From the NCBI GenBank assembly GCA_003566455.1, contig PXDF01000114.1, forward strand, positions 1 through 41,710: DNA of 41,710 bases, given 5' to 3'. A program made the translations under genes and the position numbers. The notes under the pieces are model-generated. The model did not search any database. It was not told the origin of the DNA and worked only from the letters and a program-made list of their open reading frames with translations. This stretch comes from Desulfonatronovibrio sp. GTDB lineage: Bacteria; Desulfobacterota; Desulfovibrionia; Desulfovibrionales; Desulfonatronovibrionaceae. Below are positions 34,479 to 41,710 of the stretch, in pieces (position 1 is the first letter of the stretch; each line of letters begins with the position of its first letter).

Positions 34479-36482
34479 TTAGGCCTTGTCCCATGTCGGG
34501 TCAAAGATCTGAATGTATGGTTTCTTAAAGAAGGTCATCTCGCCTTTTTCAGGATCATACTTGGAGTTGGTAAAACACAGCCATTCCTCCTCATTGAGAC
34601 CCATGAAGTCGGAACGGTAGTAGAAGCCAGGGTACCTGGTCTCCTTGCGGAATCTGATGTGCATGGTATGCAGGCGAACGGTCCACAGGCGATGGTAGTT
34701 TTCCCAGGCCCGCATCAGTTCGTGCAGATCGCGGGCGCACAGCTTCAATGAGTCTTCCTGCAGCCAGTCCAAATGGGTGTTCAAAACCTTGAGCAGGGCC
34801 TCGGATGTGACGAAGTAGGTGGCGACTCCAGCGCCGTACTCATCGGAGTACTTGATGAGGCGCATCATGAAGTTGCGGGGGGGGATGTACTTGGGGTTAA
34901 TGTCAGGCGCGGTTGATCCGCCCTTGAACTCTTCATAGGTATACCAGGGCTGGTAAACCATCTTGACCAGTTCTTCGTTGGTCTGCTTTAATGTAGGCTT
35001 GAAGTCCTTGTGGTCAACACACCAGCGGACCATGGCCTTGGCCGCTACGCGTCCTTCAGCGTGGGCGCCCGAGGAGAACTTGTGCCCGGAAGCGCCAACT
35101 CCGTCGCCGGCGGTCCACAGACCCATGACCGTGGTCATGCGGTTGTAGGCCTTGCCGTTGGCGGCCTTGACCTTGTATTCATCAGGCACCCAGTCCTCGT
35201 CCGGACCAGAAACCCAGATACCGCAGCAGCCGGAATGGGAACCAAGCAGATACGGCTCAGTGGGCATCATTTCAGAGCCGACATTTTCCGGCTCAATATT
35301 CATGCAGGCCCACAGGTTGGCCTGACCAACACACATGTCCAGGAAGTCTTCCCAGGCTTCTGATTCAAGGTGCTTCTGTTCTTTCTTGGACAGTTCCTTA
35401 AAGGTGTTCTGCAGGGCAGTGGCGGTGTCCATATAGATGGGTCCCAGGCCATTCCTCATTTCCTCAAGGGTCGTGTGGTTACGCAGGCAGGCAGGCATGA
35501 CCTTGCCGGTTGCGTAGCCCAGCTTCTGGTAAGGTTCCAGCAGATGCGCATTCTTTACAGTATAGTCTTCGCCCAGGGCGTTGGTGGCCTTGGCCTTGAA
35601 GAGCAGGAACCAGGCGCCGACAGGTCCGTAGCCGTCCTTGAACCGGGCCGGGCAGAACCTGTTCTCCATCATGGTCATTTCAGCGCCGACCTCAGAGCAC
35701 ATGGTATAGGTGGATCCTGCGTTCCAGACCGGATACCAGGCCCTGCCCATACCTTCACCGGTGGAGCGGGGGCGGTAGACGTTAACAGCGCCGCCCGCGG
35801 CCACCAGTATGGCGTTGGCCTTAAAGACGTATACTTTGTTTTCTCTTGTGGAAAAGCCCACAGCGCCAGCGACCCGGTTGGGCTCGTTGGCGTCCAGGAG
35901 CAGCTTGACCACAAAGCAGCGTTCAATATAGTTGTCCTGGCCAATGGCGTTCTTGGCTGCTTCAGCCACCAGGACCTTGTAGGATTCGCCGTTGATCATG
36001 ATCTGCCAGCGGCCGGAACGCACAGGCTTGGCTCCGTTGCGCACGGCCATCCCTTTTTTCTTGGCTACTCCTCCGTCAATGCGCTTGCCGTCATCGTCGG
36101 TGACCCAGATGGGCAGGCCCCATTCCTCGAACAGATGCACGGAATCGTCAACAGTGCGGCCCAGATCATAGACCAGGTCTTCGCGGACGACTTTCATCAG
36201 GTCGTTCTGCACCATGCGTGCGTAGTCCTCAGGGGTGTTATCGCCAAGGTAAGTGTTGATGGCGGACAGGCCCTGGGCTACCGCTCCTGAGCGCTCCAGG
36301 GCTGCCTTGTCAACCATGAGATAGCTGATGCCGTATTTGTCCGCCCACGGCTTGATTTCAACGGCAGCACCACAACAGGACATGCCGCCGCCTACCAGCA
36401 GACAATCAACACTGATTTCCTTTACTTCGGGCTCGCCGATGGGCACGCCCAAATTCTGACTCTTAGATGGAATAACAGGCAT
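34479..36482 (-). CDS. aprA: Adenylylsulfate (APS) reductase, alpha subunit
   Basis: This 667-residue flavoprotein, with AprB, reduces APS to sulfite and AMP in the cytosol. It shows the FAD Rossmann start (DCLLVGGGMSCCGAAVEIK), LSAINTYLGDNTPEDYARM, the FAD loop GAVNVYRPRS, PEPYLLGSH-type active site GSHSGCCGIWVSG and FSSGAHAEGRVAAKAMVRW. The length is close to known AprA. AAGGAGG lies before the ATG at 36482, 58 bases after the aprB stop. It is the hallmark of dissimilatory sulfate reduction. Confidence 0.97.
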   Translation of the reverse strand: MPVIPSKSQNLGVPIGEPEVKEISVDCLLVGGGMSCCGAAVEIKPWADKYGISYLMVDKAALERSGAVAQGLSAINTYLGDNTPEDYARMVQNDLMKVVREDLVYDLGRTVDDSVHLFEEWGLPIWVTDDDGKRIDGGVAKKKGMAVRNGAKPVRSGRWQIMINGESYKVLVAEAAKNAIGQDNYIERCFVVKLLLDANEPNRVAGAVGFSTRENKVYVFKANAILVAAGGAVNVYRPRSTGEGMGRAWYPVWNAGSTYTMCSEVGAEMTMMENRFCPARFKDGYGPVGAWFLLFKAKATNALGEDYTVKNAHLLEPYQKLGYATGKVMPACLRNHTTLEEMRNGLGPIYMDTATALQNTFKELSKKEQKHLESEAWEDFLDMCVGQANLWACMNIEPENVGSEMMPTEPYLLGSHSGCCGIWVSGPDEDWVPDEYKVKAANGKAYNRMTTVMGLWTAGDGVGASGHKFSSGAHAEGRVAAKAMVRWCVDHKDFKPTLKQTNEELVKMVYQPWYTYEEFKGGSTAPDINPKYIPPRNFMMRLIKYSDEYGAGVATYFVTSEALLKVLNTHLDWLQEDSLKLCARDLHELMRAWENYHRLWTVRLHTMHIRFRKETRYPGFYYRSDFMGLNEEEWLCFTNSKYDPEKGEMTFFKKPYIQIFDPTWDKA

Positions 36483-36540
36483 AAATACCTCCTTAACTTG
36501 CTAAAAAATTTTCAAGTTTTTCAAAACTGGACTTGCTGCA

Positions 36541-37032
36541 CTACACAGCGGGATTTTTCCAAACCTCAGTGTAGTCGGGGTTTTTGACCTCAACCTTCTT
36601 GTTGATGACATTCTTGGGCATTGGCCATTCAGTCATGTTAAAAAGCTTTTCATCATTAATGTCGCCAGGATCGTCCGCCTTGCCCTCATAAGGTTTGATG
36701 GTGCCTTCTTCAGTGGTCCTGATGGGGAACTTGAAGCGCTGGATGTTGCCGTTGCGGAACTGAATGGTCCACATGATGTCGCCGCCGCTGCGCATGGGAA
36801 TGCTTGTGCCGCCCATTGGAGCGAAGTCGGCGTATGGACGGGCCTCGATGGCGCCCTGGGGGCAGATCTTGACGCATGAGTAACATTCCCAGCAGGCATC
36901 CGGCTCCTGGTTGTAAGCCAGCATCGTTTCAGGATCCAGGATCATCAGGTCGTTGGGGCAGATATACATGCATGCTGTCTTTTCTCCGCCCTTACAACCG
37001 TCACATTTGTCTGGAAGTACAAAGGTTGGCAT
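36541..37032 (-). CDS. aprB: Adenylylsulfate (APS) reductase, beta subunit
   Basis: This 163-residue ferredoxin-like protein has two 4Fe-4S clusters (CDGCKGGEKTACMYICP and CWECYSCVKICPQGA), then a C-terminal tail that wraps around AprA in known structures. It delivers electrons to the AprA flavin. AAGGAGG lies about 8 bases before the ATG at 37032. It is preceded by a 300-base spacer rich in inverted repeats and followed by aprA. Confidence 0.97.
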   Translation of the reverse strand: MPTFVLPDKCDGCKGGEKTACMYICPNDLMILDPETMLAYNQEPDACWECYSCVKICPQGAIEARPYADFAPMGGTSIPMRSGGDIMWTIQFRNGNIQRFKFPIRTTEEGTIKPYEGKADDPGDINDEKLFNMTEWPMPKNVINKKVEVKNPDYTEVWKNPAV

Positions 37033-37332
37033 AAAGAATCCTCCTTAATTATAGGTTTTTGTTTTCTACTTACTAGCCCATAACCTGGGCTTGAAAGACC
37101 TGACGGAGACATTTCCGTCCGCCTTCCTCGACAAAAACAAAGTATTCATTGAGTTTTACCTGGCAAAAAATTACTCAGTAAAACCTGTATATCTTTGTTC
37201 GGATTTCCTTGTCAAGGCCAAACATATTCAGGCAGGAAGCACGCATCATAAGTACTTCCTGCCCTTTTCCGCAGTCCGGATGGACGTTAGTTAGAATTCG
37301 GGCAAACGCCCCATCCGGAAAGGGGGCTAAAA
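37033..37332. other. 300-base aprB leader with several inverted repeats
   Basis: The region contains these pairs: AGCCCA/TGGGCT (37075-37080 with 37086-37091), GTTTTAC/GTAAAAC (37153-37159 with 37178-37184), GGCAGGAAG/CTTCCTGCC (37231-37239 with 37255-37263), and TCCGGATGG/CCATCCGGA (37275-37283 with 37311-37319). A TATAAT lies at 37053-37048 on minus, but without a -35. The dyads may form a terminator for the upstream gene and a regulatory leader for aprBA. I saw no gene. Confidence 0.45.
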
Positions 37333-37686
37333 TTAATCAATTTCCGGCGCGGGAAGATAATCAGATTCCTTGGCTGCCAGATCCTTGATTTCAGCAACCC
37401 TGGCCAGAGTATTGTCAATCACCTCTGGTCCCAGGGACTTGGCCTTGGCGATTTCCTCGAACAGAGTCCGGTTGAAGGCCAGGGGAGTATCAGTGATACA
37501 GCTTCTGGTATCAATGCGGGCCGTATCAAATTCCGAAAGGATGAGATTGGCCTTATCATCGGGCATTTCCATGGTAAAAGCCTTGAGGTTCCCGCCGAAC
37601 ATGTATTCGACCTTGTCCTCCAGCCCACTGCCTTTGATGGCATTCATCCGTTTATCGTCCAGAAGAACTACGAATAGCTTGGACAT
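37333..37686 (-). CDS. Conserved-position unknown protein between sat and aprBA
   Basis: This 117-residue acidic soluble protein has no signal peptide, membrane segment or cysteine cluster (a single Cys). It begins MSKLFVVLLDDKRMNAIKG. AAGGAGG lies about 9 bases before the ATG, and it starts 35 bases after the sat stop, so it is very likely co-transcribed with sat. I do not recognise the family. By position it may serve sulfate activation or AprBA, but that is inference only. Confidence 0.8.
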   Translation of the reverse strand: MSKLFVVLLDDKRMNAIKGSGLEDKVEYMFGGNLKAFTMEMPDDKANLILSEFDTARIDTRSCITDTPLAFNRTLFEEIAKAKSLGPEVIDNTLARVAEIKDLAAKESDYLPAPEID

Positions 37687-37721
37687 AAAAAATTCCTCCT
37701 TATAGTATGTTCAGTCAGGAC

Positions 37722-39086
37722 CTAAACGTCCAGGTCAGGTAGATCCACTTCCAGATTCTTGTCCTGCTGGACTACATAGTTCTGGTTGCAAAATGGGAAG
37801 TCGAAGACTTTCCACCATTTGACCACTGCCTTGTACACTTCAGGCCTGAAAATGACCCTGGGCGGGAAAATGCCCTCGCCCACCATTCCGCGGATAAAAC
37901 TGCCGCTGAATTTTTCCTTCTGCTTGGTATGACCGCAGGACTCGCTGTAGGCGATTTCCTGACAAACCGGGCAATACCAGAACTCTCTCATGTTCTGGGG
38001 TCTGATCTTCAGGCCATACTCCACATCGCAGACGGACTTTTCAAAGCCGAAGCTGGGGATACCCTTGTCCCAGAGGGTCTGGGTGGCGAACATGTCATAG
38101 TATTCACCCACAGCGGCATGGTCCCGGCCGAACATGTGGTGGGTGCAGCCCATGTTCTGGCGGATGATTCCGTGCAGCATGGATTCCAGGGGATTGCCGT
38201 AACGCATGTCCCACAGGGTGAAGGAAACAAGATGACGTTCGGGCTTGATATAATTGCCCAGGTTCGTTGCTTCGTGGCCTTCAAGGATGGACTCGTCAGG
38301 ATAGTCGCCTTTACGCTTGACCCCGATAATGGCGTTGACCTGAATGCCATGGCAGGGCTCAATATCCCCTGTATAGGCGGCGTTCTTCATCAGGTGTTCG
38401 TGGCCCACGTGGGGAACGTTCCTGGTCTGATGGTTGATTACCGTATTCCAGCCGCGCTTTTTGTACTCCTCGCGGCTTTTGAGGGGAGGCAGCCAGAAAC
38501 GGTCAAAGGGCGCCCTGAACTTTGGCTCATTGATAATGGTGTACTTACCAGCGAGGACCACCGGATTGAGGCTCTTGTAAATAACCCACCCCGGATGCTT
38601 GGCGTTGAAGGGTTCCTGGACCACCTCGGGGTTGGCCTCTGGAGTGCCGAAAACCCTGTGGGCCAGGGCTTCAGTATCCTTGATTCTCCAGACTTCCTCA
38701 ACATCCAGAATGGCAAAGGGCTTGCCTTTGAGCCGGAGCAGAACCCGGTCTCCAGCGGTTACGCCCAGCTGCTTGTAATCTTCCTCGCTGATGTCAAAGA
38801 CCAAAGGATAAGGAAATATCCAATCGTTTAAAAGCCTTCTCTCCTTGAGGATCCTTTCCACTTCGGCCTCTTTCATGGAGCCTTCCACCGGGCTGAAAAA
38901 CCCGTAACAGATGGACATGATCTCCCGGTAAACATTACGCACGGGCACGCCCTTCTCGTTCAGGGTAGGCTTGATGTCGTAAACCGGACAACCTTTGGCC
39001 AGTTTCTTGGCCAAACCAGGATCCCTCACAACTCTCTCTTCAAGTCTGCCCCCGTGAGGCGGGGGAGCTGTCATTCTCAATGACAT
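37722..39086 (-). CDS. sat: Sulfate adenylyltransferase (ATP sulfurylase)
   Basis: This 454-residue enzyme makes APS and pyrophosphate from sulfate and ATP, the activation step of dissimilatory sulfate reduction. Family motifs are TRNVPHVGHEHLMKNA (HxxH nucleotide site) and GRDHAAVGEYYD. A C-terminal zinc-type Cys/His cluster is CPVCQEIAYSESCGH. AAGGAG lies 6 bases before the ATG at 39086. It is the first gene of the block, and a candidate redox-regulator site lies about 100 bases upstream. Confidence 0.97.
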   Translation of the reverse strand: MSLRMTAPPPHGGRLEERVVRDPGLAKKLAKGCPVYDIKPTLNEKGVPVRNVYREIMSICYGFFSPVEGSMKEAEVERILKERRLLNDWIFPYPLVFDISEEDYKQLGVTAGDRVLLRLKGKPFAILDVEEVWRIKDTEALAHRVFGTPEANPEVVQEPFNAKHPGWVIYKSLNPVVLAGKYTIINEPKFRAPFDRFWLPPLKSREEYKKRGWNTVINHQTRNVPHVGHEHLMKNAAYTGDIEPCHGIQVNAIIGVKRKGDYPDESILEGHEATNLGNYIKPERHLVSFTLWDMRYGNPLESMLHGIIRQNMGCTHHMFGRDHAAVGEYYDMFATQTLWDKGIPSFGFEKSVCDVEYGLKIRPQNMREFWYCPVCQEIAYSESCGHTKQKEKFSGSFIRGMVGEGIFPPRVIFRPEVYKAVVKWWKVFDFPFCNQNYVVQQDKNLEVDLPDLDV

Positions 39087-39555
39087 CGCAAACTCCTTGG
39101 GTTAGATGTTCTACTTAAAAAACAGAATAAAGGGCTATTCCTTATAAAGAATGCACAAGGGCTCAGATTAATAACCATCCTCATCCTTGTGAATTTATGA
39201 ACATGATATATTTTTCTTTTCTGACATGCAACATTTAATTTGGTCAAAATTTAAAAAAATATTATTTTTATTATATGCGCGGCTTTTGATAACCCTGTTT
39301 ATTTTGTCAGGTAAAAAAACAGGTTACCATCATAGCTGGCTGAAGACAAAAGCTTTTTTTCATGGTCGGGACTAGAACATTAAAAATAATTTTTTTCCGG
39401 AAAAAAATCAACCTTTTTCAGCAAAAACCCTGCTCTGAGATTTTCCTTGTTCATTCAGGCACATACTCTTATGTTCAAAGAACAGGTTTAACTTAAATTA
39501 TCCATTGAATCCAAAAGGTCAAATAATTATTTTAAAAGTATGAGAGGATGACGAC
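39087..39555. other. 469-base AT-rich divergent regulatory region upstream of sat
   Basis: This region separates sat (minus) from the small membrane protein gene (plus). It holds a candidate regulator site at 39187-39204 and long AT-rich runs, for example 39240-39290. No gene was recognised. Confidence 0.5.
39187..39204. promoter_or_regulatory. Candidate Rex or HcpR operator upstream of sat
   Basis: The sequence TTGTGAATTTATGAACAT has a perfect left half of the Rex site (TTGTGAA) and a partial right half (four of seven bases). It fits an HcpR-type TTGTGA-N6-TCACAA about equally well. Rex is known to repress sat in Desulfovibrio vulgaris. This is only a candidate. Confidence 0.3.
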
Positions 39556-39897
39556 ATGAATCAAAATCTTGTTTTGAGGATCCAGGGTGGTTTTGAATTG
39601 TCCAGCCTGCTTTTTTTCTTTACAGGCTACTATACTGAAATTTTATGGCTCATGTTTCTGGGCGGGGCCATGCTGATCATTGACAACCTCATGACCATCA
39701 TTTTCCGGCTGATTAACCCTGTGTACCCTCTGCTGCTGGCGGTTCTGCTGAGCCTTTTCTTTACTCCCTGGTATATCGGCGTGCTCATGGCCTGCGCGGT
39801 CTTTACACTTCTTGGCATTCCCAATTCCTTCATGAAACTTTGGGATCCGGCCAATGTGCTCAAAAAGGCTCAGGAAAAAACTGGCGGGTTAAATTGA
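39556..39897 (+). CDS. Small membrane protein, unknown function
   Basis: This 113-residue protein has about three hydrophobic segments (roughly residues 17-40, 45-75 and 72-95, partly merged), with little charge outside them. A short hydrophilic C-terminal tail ends ANVLKKAQEKTGGLN. GAGAGG lies 9 bases before the ATG. It is divergent from sat, with repeat copy D just downstream. No family was recognised, and it could be a small scaffold or transporter subunit. Confidence 0.65.
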   Translation: MNQNLVLRIQGGFELSSLLFFFTGYYTEILWLMFLGGAMLIIDNLMTIIFRLINPVYPLLLAVLLSLFFTPWYIGVLMACAVFTLLGIPNSFMKLWDPANVLKKAQEKTGGLN

Positions 39898-39903
39898 TTT
39901 GAT

Positions 39904-40055
39904 CCTGATTTGAGCTATTTTTATCTGTCATAGCGAGCCCGGCACCCACTTGGGTTAATATTGCCTTGGCTTATGTCATTCTGGACATCTCAAGTGGGTG
40001 CCGGGCTCGCTATGACAGGCTTATCAAACAGTTACAGGTAAGATCTCAATTCAGG
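39904..40055. repeat. Palindromic intergenic repeat, copy D (best preserved)
   Basis: A 28-bp perfect inverted repeat lies at 39925-39952 with 39991-40018 around a 38-base loop. Outside it are ends related to those of copy A in opposite orientation: CCTGATTTGAG at the left and CTCAATTCAGG at the right. The left portion ends near 39924. The stretch GATAAGCC-like next to the right arm matches the left flank of copy A. It lies between two convergent genes, where it could also terminate transcription. Confidence 0.85.
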
Positions 40056-40066
40056 CCGATAATTAT

Positions 40067-41518
40067 TCAGCTTTTGAATTCCTTGCCTGATATTCCAGCC
40101 TCTTTCATCAGCCTGTGCAGGTATTGCCTTTTAACGCCTATTTCCCCGGCCGCCCTTGAGATATTGCCCTGGTACTTTTCAAGGGATCTGGCAATATAAT
40201 CGGCCTGAAACCTTTTAATAATTACCTCCCTGGCATCCTTAAAGGGCATATCAAAAATGTCCGAGTGCGTCATGTCATTAAAAGCCCCGCTGTCCTGGCC
40301 CATGGACAGATCATCCAGGGTGACAACCTCATCAGAGGCCAGTATGACTCCCCGTTCAATCACGTTCTCCAGTTCCCGGACATTTCCGGGCCAGGACCAG
40401 TCCATAAGCTGGTCCATGGCTTCCCGGGATATTTTTTTTATATGCCCCCTGCCGTGTAGGACTGAATATTTCTTTAGAAAATGATCCACCAGAAGGGGAA
40501 TATCTTCTTTACGTTCTCTGAGAGGGCAAAGAAAGATGTTAATAACGTTAAGCCTGTAAAAAAGATCTTCCCTGAACTCACCGGTGGAAATCATCTCCTT
40601 GAGGTTCTGATGTGTGGCCGCGATATACCTTATATCTACCCTGTAAGTCTTGTTTCCTCCCACAGCCTTGTATTCTCCTTCCTGGATAAGCCGGAGCAGC
40701 TTGACCTGCATTGAAGGATCAAGATCTCCTATCTCGTCCAGAAACAGGGTGCTCCCTGAAGCTTCTTCAGCCAGCCCTTTTTTGTCCTTGAACGCTCCAG
40801 TAAAAGATCCGCGGACATGGCCGAACAATTCAGACTCAATCAGGTTTTCAGGAATGGCGCTGCAGTTTATGGTAATCATTTCTCTATCCCTGCGGTCGCT
40901 GCAGGCGTGAATGGCCCTGGCCACCAGCTCCTTGCCGGTTCCGGACTCGCCTGTGATAAGAATGGTGGCCGAGGTTTCAGCCACCTGTGCTATCCTGGCC
41001 ATAAGTTCCCGCAAAGGCTGACTGTTGCCGATCATGAATGGACCCGAAGGCCACTGGTTGAGTTTTTTTCTGAGGTATAAATTTTCAAACTCTAGACGGC
41101 GCCACCTGAGGGCCTGATCAACAATACGATAGATTCGGTCTTTGCGAAAAGGCTTGGTAATATAATCAAAGGCCCCCTTTCTGGTAGCCTCAACCGCTGA
41201 CTCTATGGTTCCATAAGCTGTCATGATTATCACGGCGGTTGAGCCGGATTTTTTCCTGGCATGCTCAAGAACATCCATTCCGCTCAAATTGGGCATTTTA
41301 AGGTCTGTAATTATCAAGTCCGGGTTTTGCTCATCTATCATTCTTATAGCCTCAACCGGATCATCACTGGTAAGAACACTCAAGCCGGACCGGCTTGACA
41401 GCATCCTGTCCAGAAGAACAAGCATGTCCTTTTCATCATCCACTATAAGAATTTTGGCTTTTTCCTGAATATTGTCGCCCAGCATAAAACCAGCCGTTGT
41501 TCTGGTGTTTTCTTTCAT
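40067..41518 (-). CDS. Sigma-54-dependent response regulator (NtrC family)
   Basis: This 483-residue transcription activator has a receiver domain (acceptor D72 in LIITDLKMPN, lysine in TKPF), an AAA+ domain with Walker A GESGTGKE (190-197) and sigma-54 contact loop GSFTGA (237-242; the usual motif is GAFTGA). Walker B STLFLDEIGDL and a C-terminal Fis-type helix-turn-helix (GNISRAAGEIGVKRQYLHRLMKE) follow. Phosphorylation by a kinase would switch on sigma-54 promoters. The kinase partner is not adjacent. The start at 41518 has no clear Shine-Dalgarno, and an internal ATG at 41485 is an alternative. It could act on the sigma-54 promoter at 19579, which is unproven. Confidence 0.95.
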   Translation of the reverse strand: MKENTRTTAGFMLGDNIQEKAKILIVDDEKDMLVLLDRMLSSRSGLSVLTSDDPVEAIRMIDEQNPDLIITDLKMPNLSGMDVLEHARKKSGSTAVIIMTAYGTIESAVEATRKGAFDYITKPFRKDRIYRIVDQALRWRRLEFENLYLRKKLNQWPSGPFMIGNSQPLRELMARIAQVAETSATILITGESGTGKELVARAIHACSDRRDREMITINCSAIPENLIESELFGHVRGSFTGAFKDKKGLAEEASGSTLFLDEIGDLDPSMQVKLLRLIQEGEYKAVGGNKTYRVDIRYIAATHQNLKEMISTGEFREDLFYRLNVINIFLCPLRERKEDIPLLVDHFLKKYSVLHGRGHIKKISREAMDQLMDWSWPGNVRELENVIERGVILASDEVVTLDDLSMGQDSGAFNDMTHSDIFDMPFKDAREVIIKRFQADYIARSLEKYQGNISRAAGEIGVKRQYLHRLMKEAGISGKEFKS

Positions 41519-41669
41519 GATTTTTTATATATAACCAATTAAAATTATGAATAAATATTGAAACATGACCGAACGCCGAATTTTAAGATAAAAAAACAAT
41601 TATCAGGCAATACTTTGCTTGATTTCTAAATTCAAGTAAGATAAATCCTAACGCCTAGTCAATCACCTT

Positions 41670-41697
41670 AAAAACTCCTCTATCCAGGAGTTTTTTT
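41670..41697. terminator. Rho-independent terminator near the right edge
   Basis: The stem CTCCT/AGGAG has a six-base loop and is extended by A and T runs (AAAAA and TTTTTTT), forming a bidirectional hairpin. The gene it terminates lies outside the window. Confidence 0.7.
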
Positions 41698-41710
41698 CAA
41701 GGGACGCCCC

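Noticed and set aside
35370-36290. A 306-residue open frame on plus, opposite aprA
   Set aside because: It is entirely inside the strongly supported aprA gene on the other strand, with no domain match or ribosome binding site.
37929-38831. A 300-residue open frame on plus, opposite sat
   Set aside because: It is a shadow of the sat coding strand, and the product looks like a low-complexity artefact.

Overview
The window looks like the chromosome of a sulfate-reducing member of the Desulfobacterota, probably Desulfovibrionales or a close relative. The main reason is a nearly complete sulfate-activation and APS-reduction block on the minus strand (sat, an unknown 117-residue gene, aprB, aprA, qmoA, qmoB, qmoC; 39086 down to 29754). 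Supporting evidence is the LpxC (Gram-negative lipid A), the RND pump, the DUF1844 protein and the NtrC-type regulators. The genus cannot be fixed from the sequence alone.

Layout. 1-2546: the tail of one sensor histidine kinase and a complete Cache-type membrane histidine kinase, both on plus. 2547-3628: a palindromic intergenic repeat, a 91-residue protein with paired CX5C motifs and a DUF1844 protein. 3697-13753, all on minus: a class V aminotransferase, DNA polymerase I, a DHH phosphoesterase, a TIM-barrel protein (possible CbiR), an EndoQ-UvrD fusion helicase and a MogA/MoaB-type protein. 13899-18744, minus: a branched-chain amino acid ABC transporter (livJ, livH, livM, livG, livF), then a cytosolic cyclophilin. 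19902-24176, plus: an RND efflux adaptor and pump behind a near-consensus sigma-54 promoter. 24534-26060, plus: an AMP-forming acyl synthetase. 26102-29673, minus: DUF554, LpxC, a 4Fe-4S protein and a GltD-like flavoprotein. 29754-39086, minus: the sulfate-reduction block. 39556-39897, plus: a small membrane protein. 40067-41518, minus: a sigma-54-dependent response regulator.

How the genes work together. Sat makes APS from sulfate and ATP, AprBA reduces APS to sulfite, and the membrane-bound QmoABC complex links that step to the quinone pool. The 117-residue gene between sat and aprB belongs to this block by position, but its role is unknown. qmoB carries an in-frame TAA that separates the FAD-binding part from the ferredoxin/MvhD part. 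The reading frame continues unchanged on both sides, so this is either a sequence error or a recent nonsense mutation.

Non-coding structure is the most unusual part. Four intergenic sites (about 2631-2769, 17468-17531, 24393-24453, 39904-40055) share pieces of one palindromic element family with conserved ends and a nested hairpin. Two sites (5001-5056 and 19703-19806) carry tandem octanucleotides of one family. The sigma-54 promoter before the RND operon has three TGCACAA boxes spaced exactly 10 bp apart upstream of it. I did not find CRISPR arrays, rRNA or tRNA genes, prophage, transposases or a recognisable defence system.
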